Below are positions 34,332 through 43,261 of a DNA stretch of 45,659 bases, one piece after another (position 1 is the first letter of the stretch; each line of letters opens with the position of its first letter). A program made the translations under genes and the position numbers. Below the pieces are notes generated by a model. That model was not told the origin of the DNA. It did no database searches and saw only the letters and a program-made list of their open reading frames with translations. The DNA is taken from the NCBI GenBank assembly GCA_030523275.1, contig JAUNIX010000026.1, positions 1 through 45,659 of the forward strand, given 5' to 3'. Origin of the DNA: Lachnospiraceae bacterium (GTDB lineage Bacteria > Bacillota > Clostridia > Lachnospirales > Lachnospiraceae).

Positions 34332-35207
34332 TTATCTTCTTCGTACATTATATGGCTCTACTACATAAGCCTGCTTAATAAATGTCAACTGATGCATCTC
34401 CTCCAAAGCCTTTTTCGCGGCACTGCGTTTTCGAAAAATACCAAATATCGTCGGTCCACTTCCGCTCATCAACGCATTCTCTGCACCATGATCGATCATA
34501 AATTGCTTTACATCCTGAATCATCGGATAATCTTTGATTGTAACTGTCTCTAAAACATTCTCAAGTCGATCACAAATACCTTTTAAACTTTTTGATTCGA
34601 TTGATTCTATCATACCATCAATATCTGGATGATGTGTAAGCTCTTCAATTTTTAAATTTTGATATACATATTTCGTCGATACACTAATGCCTGGTTTCGC
34701 CAGCAAAATATAACATGGCGGTATCGGTGGCAATGGTGTCAAAACCTCACCAATCCCTTCTGACAATGCTGTACCTCTCATAATACAATATGGAACATCC
34801 GCACCCAATCGAACTCCATATTCCATTAATTTTTGTTTGGACAATCCCAAATGAAACAATCGATTCATACCGACTAATGCCGCTGCTGCATTGGAACTTC
34901 CACCTGCCATTCCAGCAGCAACCGGAATCCTTTTATTCAGCTTTACAGCCACCCCTTGTGTAATGCCAAATTCCTCTTTTAACAATGCAATTGCTTTATA
35001 AATTAAATTATTTTGATTTGTTGGTAAAAATGATAGATTAACAGATAAACGAATCTCATCTTCCGGAATCATCTTCATCCTTAATTCATCATATAGCCCA
35101 ACAGTCTGCATGATCATCCGTAATTCGTGATAACCATCTTCGCGCTTACGCACGACATCAAGCCCAAGATTAATCTTGCCATATGCACGCAACTGTATTT
35201 CTCTCAT
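34332..35207 (-). CDS. ispE: 4-diphosphocytidyl-2-C-methyl-D-erythritol kinase
   Basis: A GHMP kinase of the non-mevalonate isoprenoid pathway, two steps after MEP and one after the IspD product encoded at 508-1278. The 291-residue protein has the N-terminal AYGKINLGLDV, ATP loop PVAAGMAGGSSNAAAAL near 93-109, GADVPYC and the C-terminal MSGSGPTIFG. It has its own promoter at 35266-35294 and is followed by the GntR gene. The veg-...-ispE neighbourhood is also found in Bacillus, supporting vertical inheritance. Confidence 0.95.
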   Translation of the reverse strand: MREIQLRAYGKINLGLDVVRKREDGYHELRMIMQTVGLYDELRMKMIPEDEIRLSVNLSFLPTNQNNLIYKAIALLKEEFGITQGVAVKLNKRIPVAAGMAGGSSNAAAALVGMNRLFHLGLSKQKLMEYGVRLGADVPYCIMRGTALSEGIGEVLTPLPPIPPCYILLAKPGISVSTKYVYQNLKIEELTHHPDIDGMIESIESKSLKGICDRLENVLETVTIKDYPMIQDVKQFMIDHGAENALMSGSGPTIFGIFRKRSAAKKALEEMHQLTFIKQAYVVEPYNVRRR

Positions 35208-35265
35208 TGTAATCCCTCATTCTTTGATTGTACTAAATTTTGTGCAGTATTATGTATACAGCAAT

Positions 35266-35294
35266 ATTATAGCTAATTCTATTCGTATTTGCAA
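35266..35294 (-). promoter_or_regulatory. Promoter of ispE
   Basis: Minus-strand TTGCAA (35289-35294), 17 nt, perfect TATAAT (35266-35271), about 60 bp before the ispE start codon. Confidence 0.6.
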
Positions 35295-35319
35295 TACTAC
35301 ATATCAACAAAACAGTAGG

Positions 35320-36891
35320 CTAACAATCCAGGCTTTCCTCAATCTCTTTCATAATAATCAAACGACTTCCCGGCTTTACTTCATCCTCGATTTCTTCATT
35401 TAATTTTCGAATAGAATCAATGGTTGTATAATAATGTTTTGCTATTTTCCATAAACTGTCACCCGGTTTTACTATATAACCGATCACACCCGGCATCTGC
35501 TGAAGTTTTTTCAAATCTAACTCTTTTTCTTCAATTTGCAACATGGCTTCTGCTTTTTCTGGAGATAACACAATCATATCAAAACAAATCTCCGCCTTTA
35601 CCTCAATCTCATCCCCATCCAAAAATACTGCATTCAATTGATCTAGCGTTGCATGAATCCGATAATGATCCCCAGTCTGAATTCCTTTTGCCTCCACTGT
35701 ATAAGAAAATGGAACAATCACAGGCATACTATTCACAGGCATATTATCATCTGAAGTCAGATAAAGCACAACACCGTCTAATACTCCTTCTATCTGAACA
35801 CCACCATCTACGATTTCCATCTCATCAATTTTGCAACTTCCATCCATATATAAAATTTGTAAAATTTTTCCCTGATTCTGGTTTAAAGAAATTCGCTGAT
35901 TTAATTTCATTTTTGCAGCATTTTTTGCGATCAACCTTTGAAAAATGAATGGTTCATAATGAGGAATCAATTCCTTTTTCCAATGATAAACATCATCTAA
36001 AATCTGCATTTCTTCCTCTTCATATACTTTTAAATCTAATTCGAGTCCAATCTCAGCAGATAACACACGAATTTCTCCATCAATGTCTGGTTTGACCTCT
36101 AAATTTCGACTTGTAATACGATACCCAATGTGGCCAACCATTCCTTCCATACATTCGTAACATTCCAGTTCTGTTTTTACCGGAAGTTCCCATTCCACAA
36201 ATTGCAATGGCATATGTTCCTCTTCCCCTAAATATAGAAGAAAAATATGTAGTTCTCCCTGAATACCGATTTTGTGATCATAGATCTTACTTTCTACTTT
36301 TTGAAATTCCAAATAACTCCACAATGGCTCATAAATATTAGGCTTATTGGCTGGTAAGACCACCTCTTCTTTCATCCGCACAATATCTTTTTTATCTACT
36401 ACCAGTTGCGTCATGGATAAATTTTTATGTAATGTCTGTACACCATCCCCACTGGCATCTGCAATCGCATCCATTTCCTCGCCATTTGCCGCAGAGATCA
36501 TAAAGTTTAAAACTGCACGAATTCCAACTTTTCTCGAGTTGATCAATGTGATATTTAAATCCTCCAACTCTGGCACAATGGATACATGATCGGTCGGAAT
36601 CACAGATTCAATATGAAAATATTCTTCAAAATTAATTGAAAATTCCATCACTCCACAACGACTGTTCCCATCATTTCCATAATAGAGAATTTCTCCTTCT
36701 AAAACTCCGTCGACACGAATTCGATCAACCATGATTTCAGATTCCTGTATTTTAATATTTCCTTTTGCCAAAATAATTTTATCAATATCAATTTTCGCAT
36801 CTGGTACATTTTTGTCTTCGTCCAAAGTAATCTGTATCTGTTTTTCGGCTTTGACTGCCGTTGTTTTTAATTGCTTTTCTGTTATTTCCAT
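35320..36891 (-). CDS. SPOCS (DUF3794) and LysM domain protein, SipL-like spore coat morphogenetic protein
   Basis: A 523-residue protein with repeated SPOCS/DUF3794 modules (roughly 30-150, 190-300 and 340-455; signatures such as KIDIDKIILAKGNIKIQESEIMVD and MKLNQRISLNQNQGKILQI). A C-terminal LysM domain follows (about 470-515, YIVKPGDSLWKIAKHYYTTIDSIRKLN). This architecture is that of SipL, which binds SpoIVA at the spore surface in Clostridioides difficile. AGGAGGG lies before the ATG. A possible sigma-E promoter (GGAATAA, 15 nt, CATAAAAT at 36917-36946, minus strand) fits mother-cell expression but is weak. Confidence 0.85.
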   Translation of the reverse strand: MEITEKQLKTTAVKAEKQIQITLDEDKNVPDAKIDIDKIILAKGNIKIQESEIMVDRIRVDGVLEGEILYYGNDGNSRCGVMEFSINFEEYFHIESVIPTDHVSIVPELEDLNITLINSRKVGIRAVLNFMISAANGEEMDAIADASGDGVQTLHKNLSMTQLVVDKKDIVRMKEEVVLPANKPNIYEPLWSYLEFQKVESKIYDHKIGIQGELHIFLLYLGEEEHMPLQFVEWELPVKTELECYECMEGMVGHIGYRITSRNLEVKPDIDGEIRVLSAEIGLELDLKVYEEEEMQILDDVYHWKKELIPHYEPFIFQRLIAKNAAKMKLNQRISLNQNQGKILQILYMDGSCKIDEMEIVDGGVQIEGVLDGVVLYLTSDDNMPVNSMPVIVPFSYTVEAKGIQTGDHYRIHATLDQLNAVFLDGDEIEVKAEICFDMIVLSPEKAEAMLQIEEKELDLKKLQQMPGVIGYIVKPGDSLWKIAKHYYTTIDSIRKLNEEIEDEVKPGSRLIIMKEIEESLDC

Positions 36892-36893
36892 AA

Positions 36894-36941
36894 AAAATCC
36901 CTCCTGCCTTTCCTATATTTTATGAAAGACGAAGGGATTTT
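36894..36941 (-). promoter_or_regulatory. Long-loop stem between veg and the sipL-like gene, overlapping its ribosome site
   Basis: AAAATCCC (36894-36901) and GGGATTTT (36934-36941) form an 8-bp stem with a 32-nt loop. On the minus strand the 3' arm includes the end of AGGAGGG and runs into T6, so it could act as a weak terminator for veg or as a translational brake on the sipL-like gene. Confidence 0.35.
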
Positions 36942-36956
36942 ATTCCTGATTATGGT

Positions 36957-37202
36957 TTATGCAAGCAAACACATTTTCACATCTTCTGTTACTACATCAT
37001 GATAGCTAAAAGATACCTTTTTGTTATTTTTATCGGGGTTATCGCTAATCAACTCAACTACAAAAATATTCGGATAGGTCTCGCGAATAAATCCTTCGGA
37101 AACCTCATAACGATGTCTGCCACGGTTTGCGCTTAATCGAATCCGATGGCCAAGATGATTATGAATCGATCTACGTATACATGATAATTCCTGCTGTGTC
37201 AT
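36957..37202 (-). CDS. veg: Veg-family protein
   Basis: An 81-residue protein with the Veg pattern LSCIRRSIHNHLGHRIRLSANRGRHR, then YPNIFVVEL and VSFSYHDVVTEDV. Veg is a small, highly expressed protein in Bacillus linked to biofilm matrix control, with an Sm-like fold. Length and position near ispE agree with the family. The ATG has GGAGTG upstream. The 37203-37411 gap before the next gene is AT-rich; apart from a TAATAT -10-like hexamer I see nothing firm in it. Confidence 0.88.
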   Translation of the reverse strand: MTQQELSCIRRSIHNHLGHRIRLSANRGRHRYEVSEGFIRETYPNIFVVELISDNPDKNNKKVSFSYHDVVTEDVKMCLLA

Positions 37203-37411
37203 AATATCACTCCAATTCTGAATGTCATTTCCTCTGATACCATATTATTCCACAGATTGAGATTTTTTATACAAGTAGATCCTTATTTTCGTAATAGTAA
37301 CTACCTATCCCATTCATTACAGCTTTATCTTTAAATATTTGATTTAAAAATTCAACATCATAACCATTTAATAAAATTTTTCAATCTAATTATTTCTACT
37401 GACAATTTACC

Positions 37412-38203
37412 TCACGGAACAATACTATAAGTTAAAGTTTGACTCTCTAAATATTTATAAACGTCTCCTTTAAATTTTACTATAACACGATAATCTCCTA
37501 CTTCCTTACTGTCAGGCATTTGTACCGTGTAAAATTCTCGTGAAAGCAATTGTTCTCGATTTGCACCTGAAATCATCGTTCTCTTCACCACTATTTTAGG
37601 TTGCTGTATCTTTCCATTGTATTTAAATTCCAATTGAGATAATGAAGCTGAAATTGTAGCAGTATTCTCTTTTTGACATCCTAAACATATATATTCTATT
37701 TGATTTTTTATATTGTGAACAATACAACTTGGTATATAATCTGTACAAGTATGTCGTTTTAAACGAATGACATAATCTTCTTGTCCACCTGTTTTGTTTT
37801 TATATACAACAATATTACATGTTTCGCCCATATGCAATCCTATTGTCATTTTGTGCGTTTGATTTTCTTCATTATGATACCCACCATACGTCCAGTCACA
37901 AAAATTTTCTCTATTCATATCTAGACTCGAATATTTCTCAAAAAAATGATCGATACTGGCATTCATAGAAATCCGATGATCAAAATTAGCATCGATTTCT
38001 TCACAATCATAATAATACCCCGGAAAAATCGCTGTGAAGCGATAACTACTTTGATAATTATTTTTTTCGGATAAATTCGCCTCTACCTTTTTATTACAGA
38101 ACAAACGATCAGTACTTGTAAAAAATGTTTTTATAATAAAGATTGTGAATGTTAATAGAAAAAAACAAATTAACATAGAAATCCTCTTTTTTACCTTCTT
38201 CAT
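37412..38203 (-). CDS. Secreted or membrane-anchored protein with bacterial Ig-like domain
   Basis: I do not recognise the whole of this 263-residue protein. It has an N-terminal signal anchor (about 8-28), a middle region with six or more cysteines (CEE, CDW, CNI, HTCTDYIPSCIV, ICLGC) and a C-terminal Ig-like module (about 185-262: YNGKIQQPKIVVKR ... FYTVQMPDSKEVGDYRVIVKFKG) of the kind repeated in clostridial surface proteins. Many cysteines in an exported protein of an anaerobe suggest metal binding or disulphides. GGAGG precedes the ATG at 38203. It follows ftsH by 92 bp behind a terminator, so it may be transcribed alone. Confidence 0.75.
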   Translation of the reverse strand: MKKVKKRISMLICFFLLTFTIFIIKTFFTSTDRLFCNKKVEANLSEKNNYQSSYRFTAIFPGYYYDCEEIDANFDHRISMNASIDHFFEKYSSLDMNRENFCDWTYGGYHNEENQTHKMTIGLHMGETCNIVVYKNKTGGQEDYVIRLKRHTCTDYIPSCIVHNIKNQIEYICLGCQKENTATISASLSQLEFKYNGKIQQPKIVVKRTMISGANREQLLSREFYTVQMPDSKEVGDYRVIVKFKGDVYKYLESQTLTYSIVP

Positions 38204-38220
38204 CTATTCCTCCAAATGAA

Positions 38221-38283
38221 ATAAAAAATATTCTATTTGACATAAAATTGAGGTTTCACAATTCGATTGCCAAATAGAATATT
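38221..38283 (-). terminator. Terminator of ftsH
   Basis: Perfect 13-bp stem AATATTCTATTTG / CAAATAGAATATT (38227-38283) enclosing a second small hairpin AATTG / CAATT, followed on the minus strand by TTTTTTATTTC. Confidence 0.75.
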
Positions 38284-38295
38284 TATTACTTACAT

Positions 38296-40296
38296 TTATT
38301 CTTCTGTATCTTCTTGTTTCTCGATGACTTCTTCAGAAATCACTTCTGATACGACCACCGATTCTTTAGCAGGCTCACTTATTTCCTGCATTTCTCCCTG
38401 TACCTCTTTTATCGCTTCTAATCTCTCAGCTTCTAAGCGTGCTTTCTTCTCCTCTTCTACCTGATGGAAAATTTCCATAAATTCTTTTCCGGTAATCGTT
38501 TCTCTCTCAATCAGAAACTCAGCTACACGATCCAAAGCTTCCATATGTTCGCGAAGCAAGTATAACGCCTTTTCATACGCTTCATTTAAAATGCGCATAA
38601 CTTCTTTATCAATTTCTGCTTCTGTCACTTCAGAACATTCTAGCACACGTCTTCCATCTAAGTATTGACCACTGACTCTTTCCAATCCAATCATGCCGAA
38701 TTTATCAGACATACCATACTGTGTCACCATCGATCTTGCCATCGCTGTTGCACGTTCGATATCATTCGAAGCACCGGTTGTTACAGAATCAAACTTGATG
38801 GCTTCTGCAGCACGTCCCCCATAGAAAGATACCAGATCGGCCATCATTTCTGCCTTGGTAGACAGATATTTCTCTTCTTCCGGCGTCTGCATCGTATAAC
38901 CAAGGGCACCCATTGTTCTTGGTACGATTGTAATCTTTTGTACTGGTTCTGCATCTTTTTGACATGCCATAACAAGCGCATGACCAACCTCATGGTAAGC
39001 GACGATTTTCTTTTCTTTTTCACTTAAAATACGGTCTTTCTTTTCTTTTCCGGCAATGACAACTTCCACTGCTTCAAATAAATCCTTCTGACTAACTGCG
39101 TGTCTGCCTTCCTTGACTGCTAACAATGCAGCTTCATTTACCATATTTGCAAGATCGGATCCAACCGCACCGGAAGTTGCCAATGCGATTTCCTTTAAAT
39201 CTACCGTATCATCCATTAATACATCTTTGGAATGTACCTTTAAGGTTTCGATACGTCCTTTTAAATCTGGACGTTCAACAATGACTCTTCGGTCAAAACG
39301 TCCCGGTCTTAACAATGCCTTATCAAGAACTTCCGGACGGTTTGTTGCTGCTAAAATAATCAAACCTTTTGATGTATCAAAACCATCCATTTCTGCCAGT
39401 AACTGGTTCAATGTCTGTTCACGTTCATCATTGCCACCGCCGTAGTGCGTATCACGACTCTTACCAATGGCATCAATCTCGTCAATAAAGATAATACATG
39501 GAGCCATAGACTGCGCCTGTTTAAACAGATCACGAACACGAGAAGCACCAACACCAACAAACATTTCTACAAAATCAGAACCTGAAAGAGAGAAAAATGG
39601 AACATTTGCTTCTCCCGCTAATGCCTTGGCAAGCAATGTCTTACCAGTACCCGGAGGTCCAACTAACAATGCTCCTTTTGGCAGTTTTGCACCAATCTTT
39701 AAATACTTTTCTGGATTGTGAAGAAAATCCACCATCTCTGTCAAAGATTCTTTGGCTTCATCTTGCCCTGCAACATCTGCAAAAGTAACACCCGTCTTCT
39801 TCTCGACATATAGTTTTGCATTACTCTTGCCGACACCCATGACACCGCCGCCACCTTTGCCGACATTTCGCATCATCAGATAGAAGAATCCATATAACAA
39901 TATAAACGGAATGACCCATGTCACTAAAATATTAATAAAAGCTTCTGAACCATCCGATGGTTCTTTATAAAATTTTGCTTCTGAATCCCTTAATCTCTCA
40001 ACAAGCTGATAGTCTGTTATTGGTGTTACAATATAAGTCGTTTTTGACAACGGGTTTTTCTGTTCTTTTGGAATGACAACATATTTCCCATCCTGAATCT
40101 TAACTGTCTTTACTTCCTTCTTTTCTAGCATCTGTACAAATTTATCATATGAAAGTTCTGTCTCAGAGCCCTGACTATATCGAGTAATACACCGATTGAC
40201 AAAGGTAGTTAAAATCAATGTAATCACAACCGCGATAATGACCGTTTTTAAATGTTCATTATTCTTTTTATCATTTGGTTTTTTCTTATCGTTCAA
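38296..40296 (-). CDS. ftsH: ATP-dependent zinc metalloprotease FtsH
   Basis: A membrane-bound AAA+ protease that degrades misassembled membrane proteins and regulatory factors. It has two membrane helices (about 17-35 and 122-142), Walker A GPPGTGKT (213-220), Walker [10 protein letters not shown] (269-277), the [13 protein letters not shown] pore/SRH region and the zinc motif HEVGH (435-439). The best start is TTG at 40296, 7 nt after AGGAGG, giving 666 residues; the longer frame reads through the ribosome site. A promoter lies at 40361-40389. Confidence 0.96.
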   Translation of the reverse strand: MNDKKKPNDKKNNEHLKTVIIAVVITLILTTFVNRCITRYSQGSETELSYDKFVQMLEKKEVKTVKIQDGKYVVIPKEQKNPLSKTTYIVTPITDYQLVERLRDSEAKFYKEPSDGSEAFINILVTWVIPFILLYGFFYLMMRNVGKGGGGVMGVGKSNAKLYVEKKTGVTFADVAGQDEAKESLTEMVDFLHNPEKYLKIGAKLPKGALLVGPPGTGKTLLAKALAGEANVPFFSLSGSDFVEMFVGVGASRVRDLFKQAQSMAPCIIFIDEIDAIGKSRDTHYGGGNDEREQTLNQLLAEMDGFDTSKGLIILAATNRPEVLDKALLRPGRFDRRVIVERPDLKGRIETLKVHSKDVLMDDTVDLKEIALATSGAVGSDLANMVNEAALLAVKEGRHAVSQKDLFEAVEVVIAGKEKKDRILSEKEKKIVAYHEVGHALVMACQKDAEPVQKITIVPRTMGALGYTMQTPEEEKYLSTKAEMMADLVSFYGGRAAEAIKFDSVTTGASNDIERATAMARSMVTQYGMSDKFGMIGLERVSGQYLDGRRVLECSEVTEAEIDKEVMRILNEAYEKALYLLREHMEALDRVAEFLIERETITGKEFMEIFHQVEEEKKARLEAERLEAIKEVQGEMQEISEPAKESVVVSEVISEEVIEKQEDTEE

Positions 40297-40360
40297 CTTC
40301 TTTCCTCCTACATACGCCAAATTTATGAAATATCACATGAGATCATTGCGTATAGTACAC

Positions 40361-40389
40361 ATTATATGGTTTTAGTCATTTAAAATCAA
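40361..40389 (-). promoter_or_regulatory. Promoter of ftsH
   Basis: Minus-strand TTGATT (40384-40389), 17 nt, perfect TATAAT (40361-40366), 65 bp before the TTG start. Confidence 0.6.
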
Positions 40390-40425
40390 TAAAACAATTC
40401 TAAAATTCATAAAATAAGTACTAAT

Positions 40426-40827
40426 TTACAAAAAAATAACATTCTTTTTCGGCTTTATACATTTAATTACTATATAAGGGTAGCTTTTTAAATCCGAATC
40501 CACAGATTCCTCACTCCCAAGCAGCGTGGTATCAACATACATATTCACTTTATCTTCCGAACATTCTACAATTTTAATACTATATCCTCCTCCATTTTGT
40601 TCTCCATATCCAATGACAATATACATATATTCTTGTAAATTGTACGTAAATTGAAACGGTGTATGTTTCTTTTCCTCAATCATCTTTTTGACTTCTGATG
40701 GAACCTGGGATTCTGTGCAAACGGTAAAATCTACCTGTTTACGATTTTGCTTTTTCCCTTTTTCCATACATCCACCTAATAACACAAGTACACTAATACA
40801 ACATAAAATAAGCATGAATTGTTTCAT
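40426..40827 (-). CDS. PrcB-like lipoprotein
   Basis: A 133-residue protein with a lipoprotein signal peptide (hydrophobic 5-17, lipobox LGGC with Cys20). The short body resembles the PrcB C-terminal domain: MYIVIGYGEQNGGGYSIKIVE near 68-88 and a final YPYIVIKC. PrcB-type domains stabilise partner proteases in oral spirochaetes; a protease partner here is only conjecture, though ftsH lies next to it. The ribosome site (AGGTG) is modest. Only a few AT-rich bases separate its stop from the ftsH promoter, and I see no terminator. Confidence 0.7.
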   Translation of the reverse strand: MKQFMLILCCISVLVLLGGCMEKGKKQNRKQVDFTVCTESQVPSEVKKMIEEKKHTPFQFTYNLQEYMYIVIGYGEQNGGGYSIKIVECSEDKVNMYVDTTLLGSEESVDSDLKSYPYIVIKCIKPKKNVIFL

Positions 40828-40887
40828 ATATTTACACCTGGTTCTGTTCTATAAATAATATATGTAAATATCAAAAATTTTAATACA

Positions 40888-40933
40888 AAAACAAACCTCC
40901 AATCAGCTAAATTCAATTTCAGCCAATTGGAGG
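40888..40933 (-). terminator. Terminator of the DAACS symporter gene
   Basis: CCTCCAAT / ATTGGAGG stem extended by AGCT/AGCC-type pairs (40896-40933), followed on the minus strand by TTTGTTTTTGT. Confidence 0.8.
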
Positions 40934-40963
40934 TCAGTTTGTAATATTATGGAGTTTATTATG

Positions 40964-42280
40964 TTATTTATTGTAGATTTCTTTGTCTAATTCTTTTTCT
41001 TTCGCATTTACGATAACATTTGTTGCTGCATCACCCACAACGTTCAGGGTAATAACTGCCATTCCCGGCAAATAACTAATTGCAAGTACAAGTGCATAGC
41101 CGACCAAGCAAAGTTCTGAAGTAAGTCCAAGACCAGACATAATAACAAAAATCAATGTTGTCCCAGCAACTGGAATTGCCGGTGTTCCCATTGCCACACA
41201 AATGGATAAAAAGGCTGCGGTTGCAAGCTGTGCAGGAGTAATATTCACTCCAGCTGCAGTTGCAATAAAGGTAATTGCCATCATATGCATTGCGGTTGTT
41301 CCATTCATGTTGATAGTCATACCTGTTGGTAATACAAAACTACTAATTTCGTCGCTACATCCTAACTCTTCAATACAAATTTTACGATTCAACGGAAGAG
41401 TTGCTGCAGAAGATTGTGTTGCGGCTGCAAAAATTGCAACTTTAAAAATCTTTTTCGCAAATTTCATTGGATTTAATCCAGTTGTTATAAAAATACCAAT
41501 TGGATAAATTGTTGCTACCAATATTAAACTCATAACAATTGTAGCAATCATAAACGCTAATGTTGGTTTGATATATTCCGTTCCATAGGTAGCAAAAGTT
41601 CTGGCAAGCATACAGAAAATGGCTATCGGGCTGATTTTGTTAATCAAAAAATCCATATAAACCTGAACAATGCCACTAAGACATTCCATTAGCCTTTTCA
41701 TTGGATTTCCTTTTTCTCCCAAAGCATTCATGGATAACCCCAAAATAACTGCAACGACAACAACTGCCAAAATGCTATTATTCGAAGCCATCACTTCTAC
41801 AACATTTGATGGAACAGCATTTACAATTGTAGTCAATGGATTATATGCATCTAGAGTTGCTACGTTTCCAGTATCCGCTGCCGGAAGATTAACGGTAAAC
41901 CATCCCATCGATTTTACAAAGTATGCCATACATCCTGCTAAAAATGCTCCCGCACAGTAGAAGCCTACGAATGTTGCTATCGTCTTTCCCGCAATCCTAC
42001 CTAGTTTTTGTGGATCCGCCATACTACATAAAGCAGTACTTAACGATGACAAAACTAACGGTACAATTGCCAATTGTAATCCTCTCATAAACAATTGTTG
42101 AATAATATAAAATATGCCGAGAGAATAAAATCCCTTTTCCTGTGTAATATCCTGGAAGAAAATTCGATTCATCCACTTCCAGATAAATTCATTTTCCGTT
42201 CCTACCAGACTTTCTCTAATCCATAAACAGATAATCCCCAGTAATATACCACTTACCATCGCAATCATGATTTTTTTCAT
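40964..42280 (-). CDS. Dicarboxylate/amino acid:cation symporter (DAACS family)
   Basis: A 438-residue GltP/GltT/DctA-type carrier with about eight helices and re-entrant loops. It shows AAATQSSAATLPL (serine-rich hairpin near residues 289-301), LPTGMTINMNGTTAM (NMNGT cation/substrate motif) and MGTPAIPVAGT. It imports glutamate, aspartate or C4-dicarboxylates with Na+ or H+. The in-frame ATG at 42280 has AAAGGA at 9 nt. A stronger AGGAGG serves an ATG at 42305 that is out of frame, see the A7 finding. It is the last gene after deoR, 110 bp downstream. Confidence 0.93.
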   Translation of the reverse strand: MKKIMIAMVSGILLGIICLWIRESLVGTENEFIWKWMNRIFFQDITQEKGFYSLGIFYIIQQLFMRGLQLAIVPLVLSSLSTALCSMADPQKLGRIAGKTIATFVGFYCAGAFLAGCMAYFVKSMGWFTVNLPAADTGNVATLDAYNPLTTIVNAVPSNVVEVMASNNSILAVVVVAVILGLSMNALGEKGNPMKRLMECLSGIVQVYMDFLINKISPIAIFCMLARTFATYGTEYIKPTLAFMIATIVMSLILVATIYPIGIFITTGLNPMKFAKKIFKVAIFAAATQSSAATLPLNRKICIEELGCSDEISSFVLPTGMTINMNGTTAMHMMAITFIATAAGVNITPAQLATAAFLSICVAMGTPAIPVAGTTLIFVIMSGLGLTSELCLVGYALVLAISYLPGMAVITLNVVGDAATNVIVNAKEKELDKEIYNK

Positions 42281-42390
42281 GATTGATATTCCTTTTCTTT
42301 CCCATTTTGCTACCTCCTGTTCCAGATAGTACTAGCAAATTCTCCTAATTTCTATCCTTCTCAAGCAGAAGAAGCTAACAGCGAAATGAG

Positions 42391-43146
42391 TTAATAAATA
42401 AGTCTTATATTCTTTTCTTCACATAACTGAATCCAATCATTGTTTGGTTTTTGATCAGTTACCAGATAATCGACTCCATCAAAGTCTAGCAGTTTTGCAA
42501 AAGCTCTTTTCCCAAATTTCGTATGGTCTACAAGCAACGCTACCTCTTCCGCTTGTTTAATCATACATCTTTTTACTTCTGTCTCACTCTCACTGGTATC
42601 CGTAATCCCCCTGTCCAAATCCAGACCGGTACAGCTAATAAGCGCAATTTCCACATGATAACGTCCAATGGTATCTTTTGCCACTTGTCCCTGTAAAGAA
42701 AGTGTTTTCTTATTAAACACCCCGCCCGATGAAATAATTCTAATATTTGTATCACCAAGCTCTCTGAAAATTTCTGTGGAAACACTTAAAATTGTTAATT
42801 CTTTATCTTTTAACATTTTTATTGCTTCCATTACAGTTGTACTGGAATCTATTGATATCGTCACTTTATCTTTTAAAATATCATAAAATGCCGCTGCAAT
42901 TTTCTTCTTTTCATCGCTATGAATCGCTGCCCTTTTATAAAAATGTACATTTTCAACCGGGACTGTATTGTTCAACACTGCTCCCCCAAATGTACGTGTC
43001 AAAAATCCTTCTGCTTCCAATTTCTCCAAATCTCTTCGAATTGTTTCCTCTGTTACTTTGTAGGTACGGCTTAAATCAGACACCGTGACCTTTTTTTCTA
43101 TTTTAATTTTTTCTTTAATTGCTTTTAATCTGTCTCTTGCTGCCAT
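42391..43146 (-). CDS. DeoR/GlpR-family transcriptional regulator
   Basis: A 251-residue regulator with an N-terminal DeoR helix-turn-helix (about 18-60: VTVSDLSRTYKVTEETIRRDLEKLEAEGFLTRTFGGAVL) and a C-terminal sugar-phosphate sensor domain (DSSTTVMEAI, ISSGGVFNKKTLS, LISCTGLDLDRGITD, LLVDHTKFGKRAF). DeoR proteins usually repress nearby sugar-catabolic genes and respond to phosphorylated intermediates, which fits the PfkB kinase and aldolase upstream. GGAGG lies 8 nt before the ATG. The promoter and a 21-bp inverted repeat lie at 43175-43233. Confidence 0.93.
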   Translation of the reverse strand: MAARDRLKAIKEKIKIEKKVTVSDLSRTYKVTEETIRRDLEKLEAEGFLTRTFGGAVLNNTVPVENVHFYKRAAIHSDEKKKIAAAFYDILKDKVTISIDSSTTVMEAIKMLKDKELTILSVSTEIFRELGDTNIRIISSGGVFNKKTLSLQGQVAKDTIGRYHVEIALISCTGLDLDRGITDTSESETEVKRCMIKQAEEVALLVDHTKFGKRAFAKLLDFDGVDYLVTDQKPNNDWIQLCEEKNIRLIY

Positions 43147-43174
43147 ATAATTCCCTCCACCTTATTTTTCTTTT

Positions 43175-43233
43175 ATTTTATCACCTTTATTTGTGGAAAT
43201 CAAAATTATTTTTTTTGATTTCCACATAAAGGT
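43175..43233 (-). promoter_or_regulatory. deoR promoter and overlapping operator
   Basis: Minus-strand TTGATT (43198-43203), 17 nt, TAAAAT (43175-43180). The long inverted repeat ACCTTTAT-(tt)-GTGGAAATCAAAA / TTTTGATTTCCACATAAAGGT (43183-43233) covers the -35 and spacer. No T-tract follows on either strand, so it is an operator rather than a terminator, most likely for DeoR itself. Confidence 0.65.
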
Positions 43234-43261
43234 AGCTCATAAAAGAATGTGAGGAGGGATT

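Noticed and set aside
43183..43233. Terminator of the aldo/keto reductase
   Set aside because: No T-tract follows the stem on either strand and the repeat overlaps a good promoter; an operator fits better.
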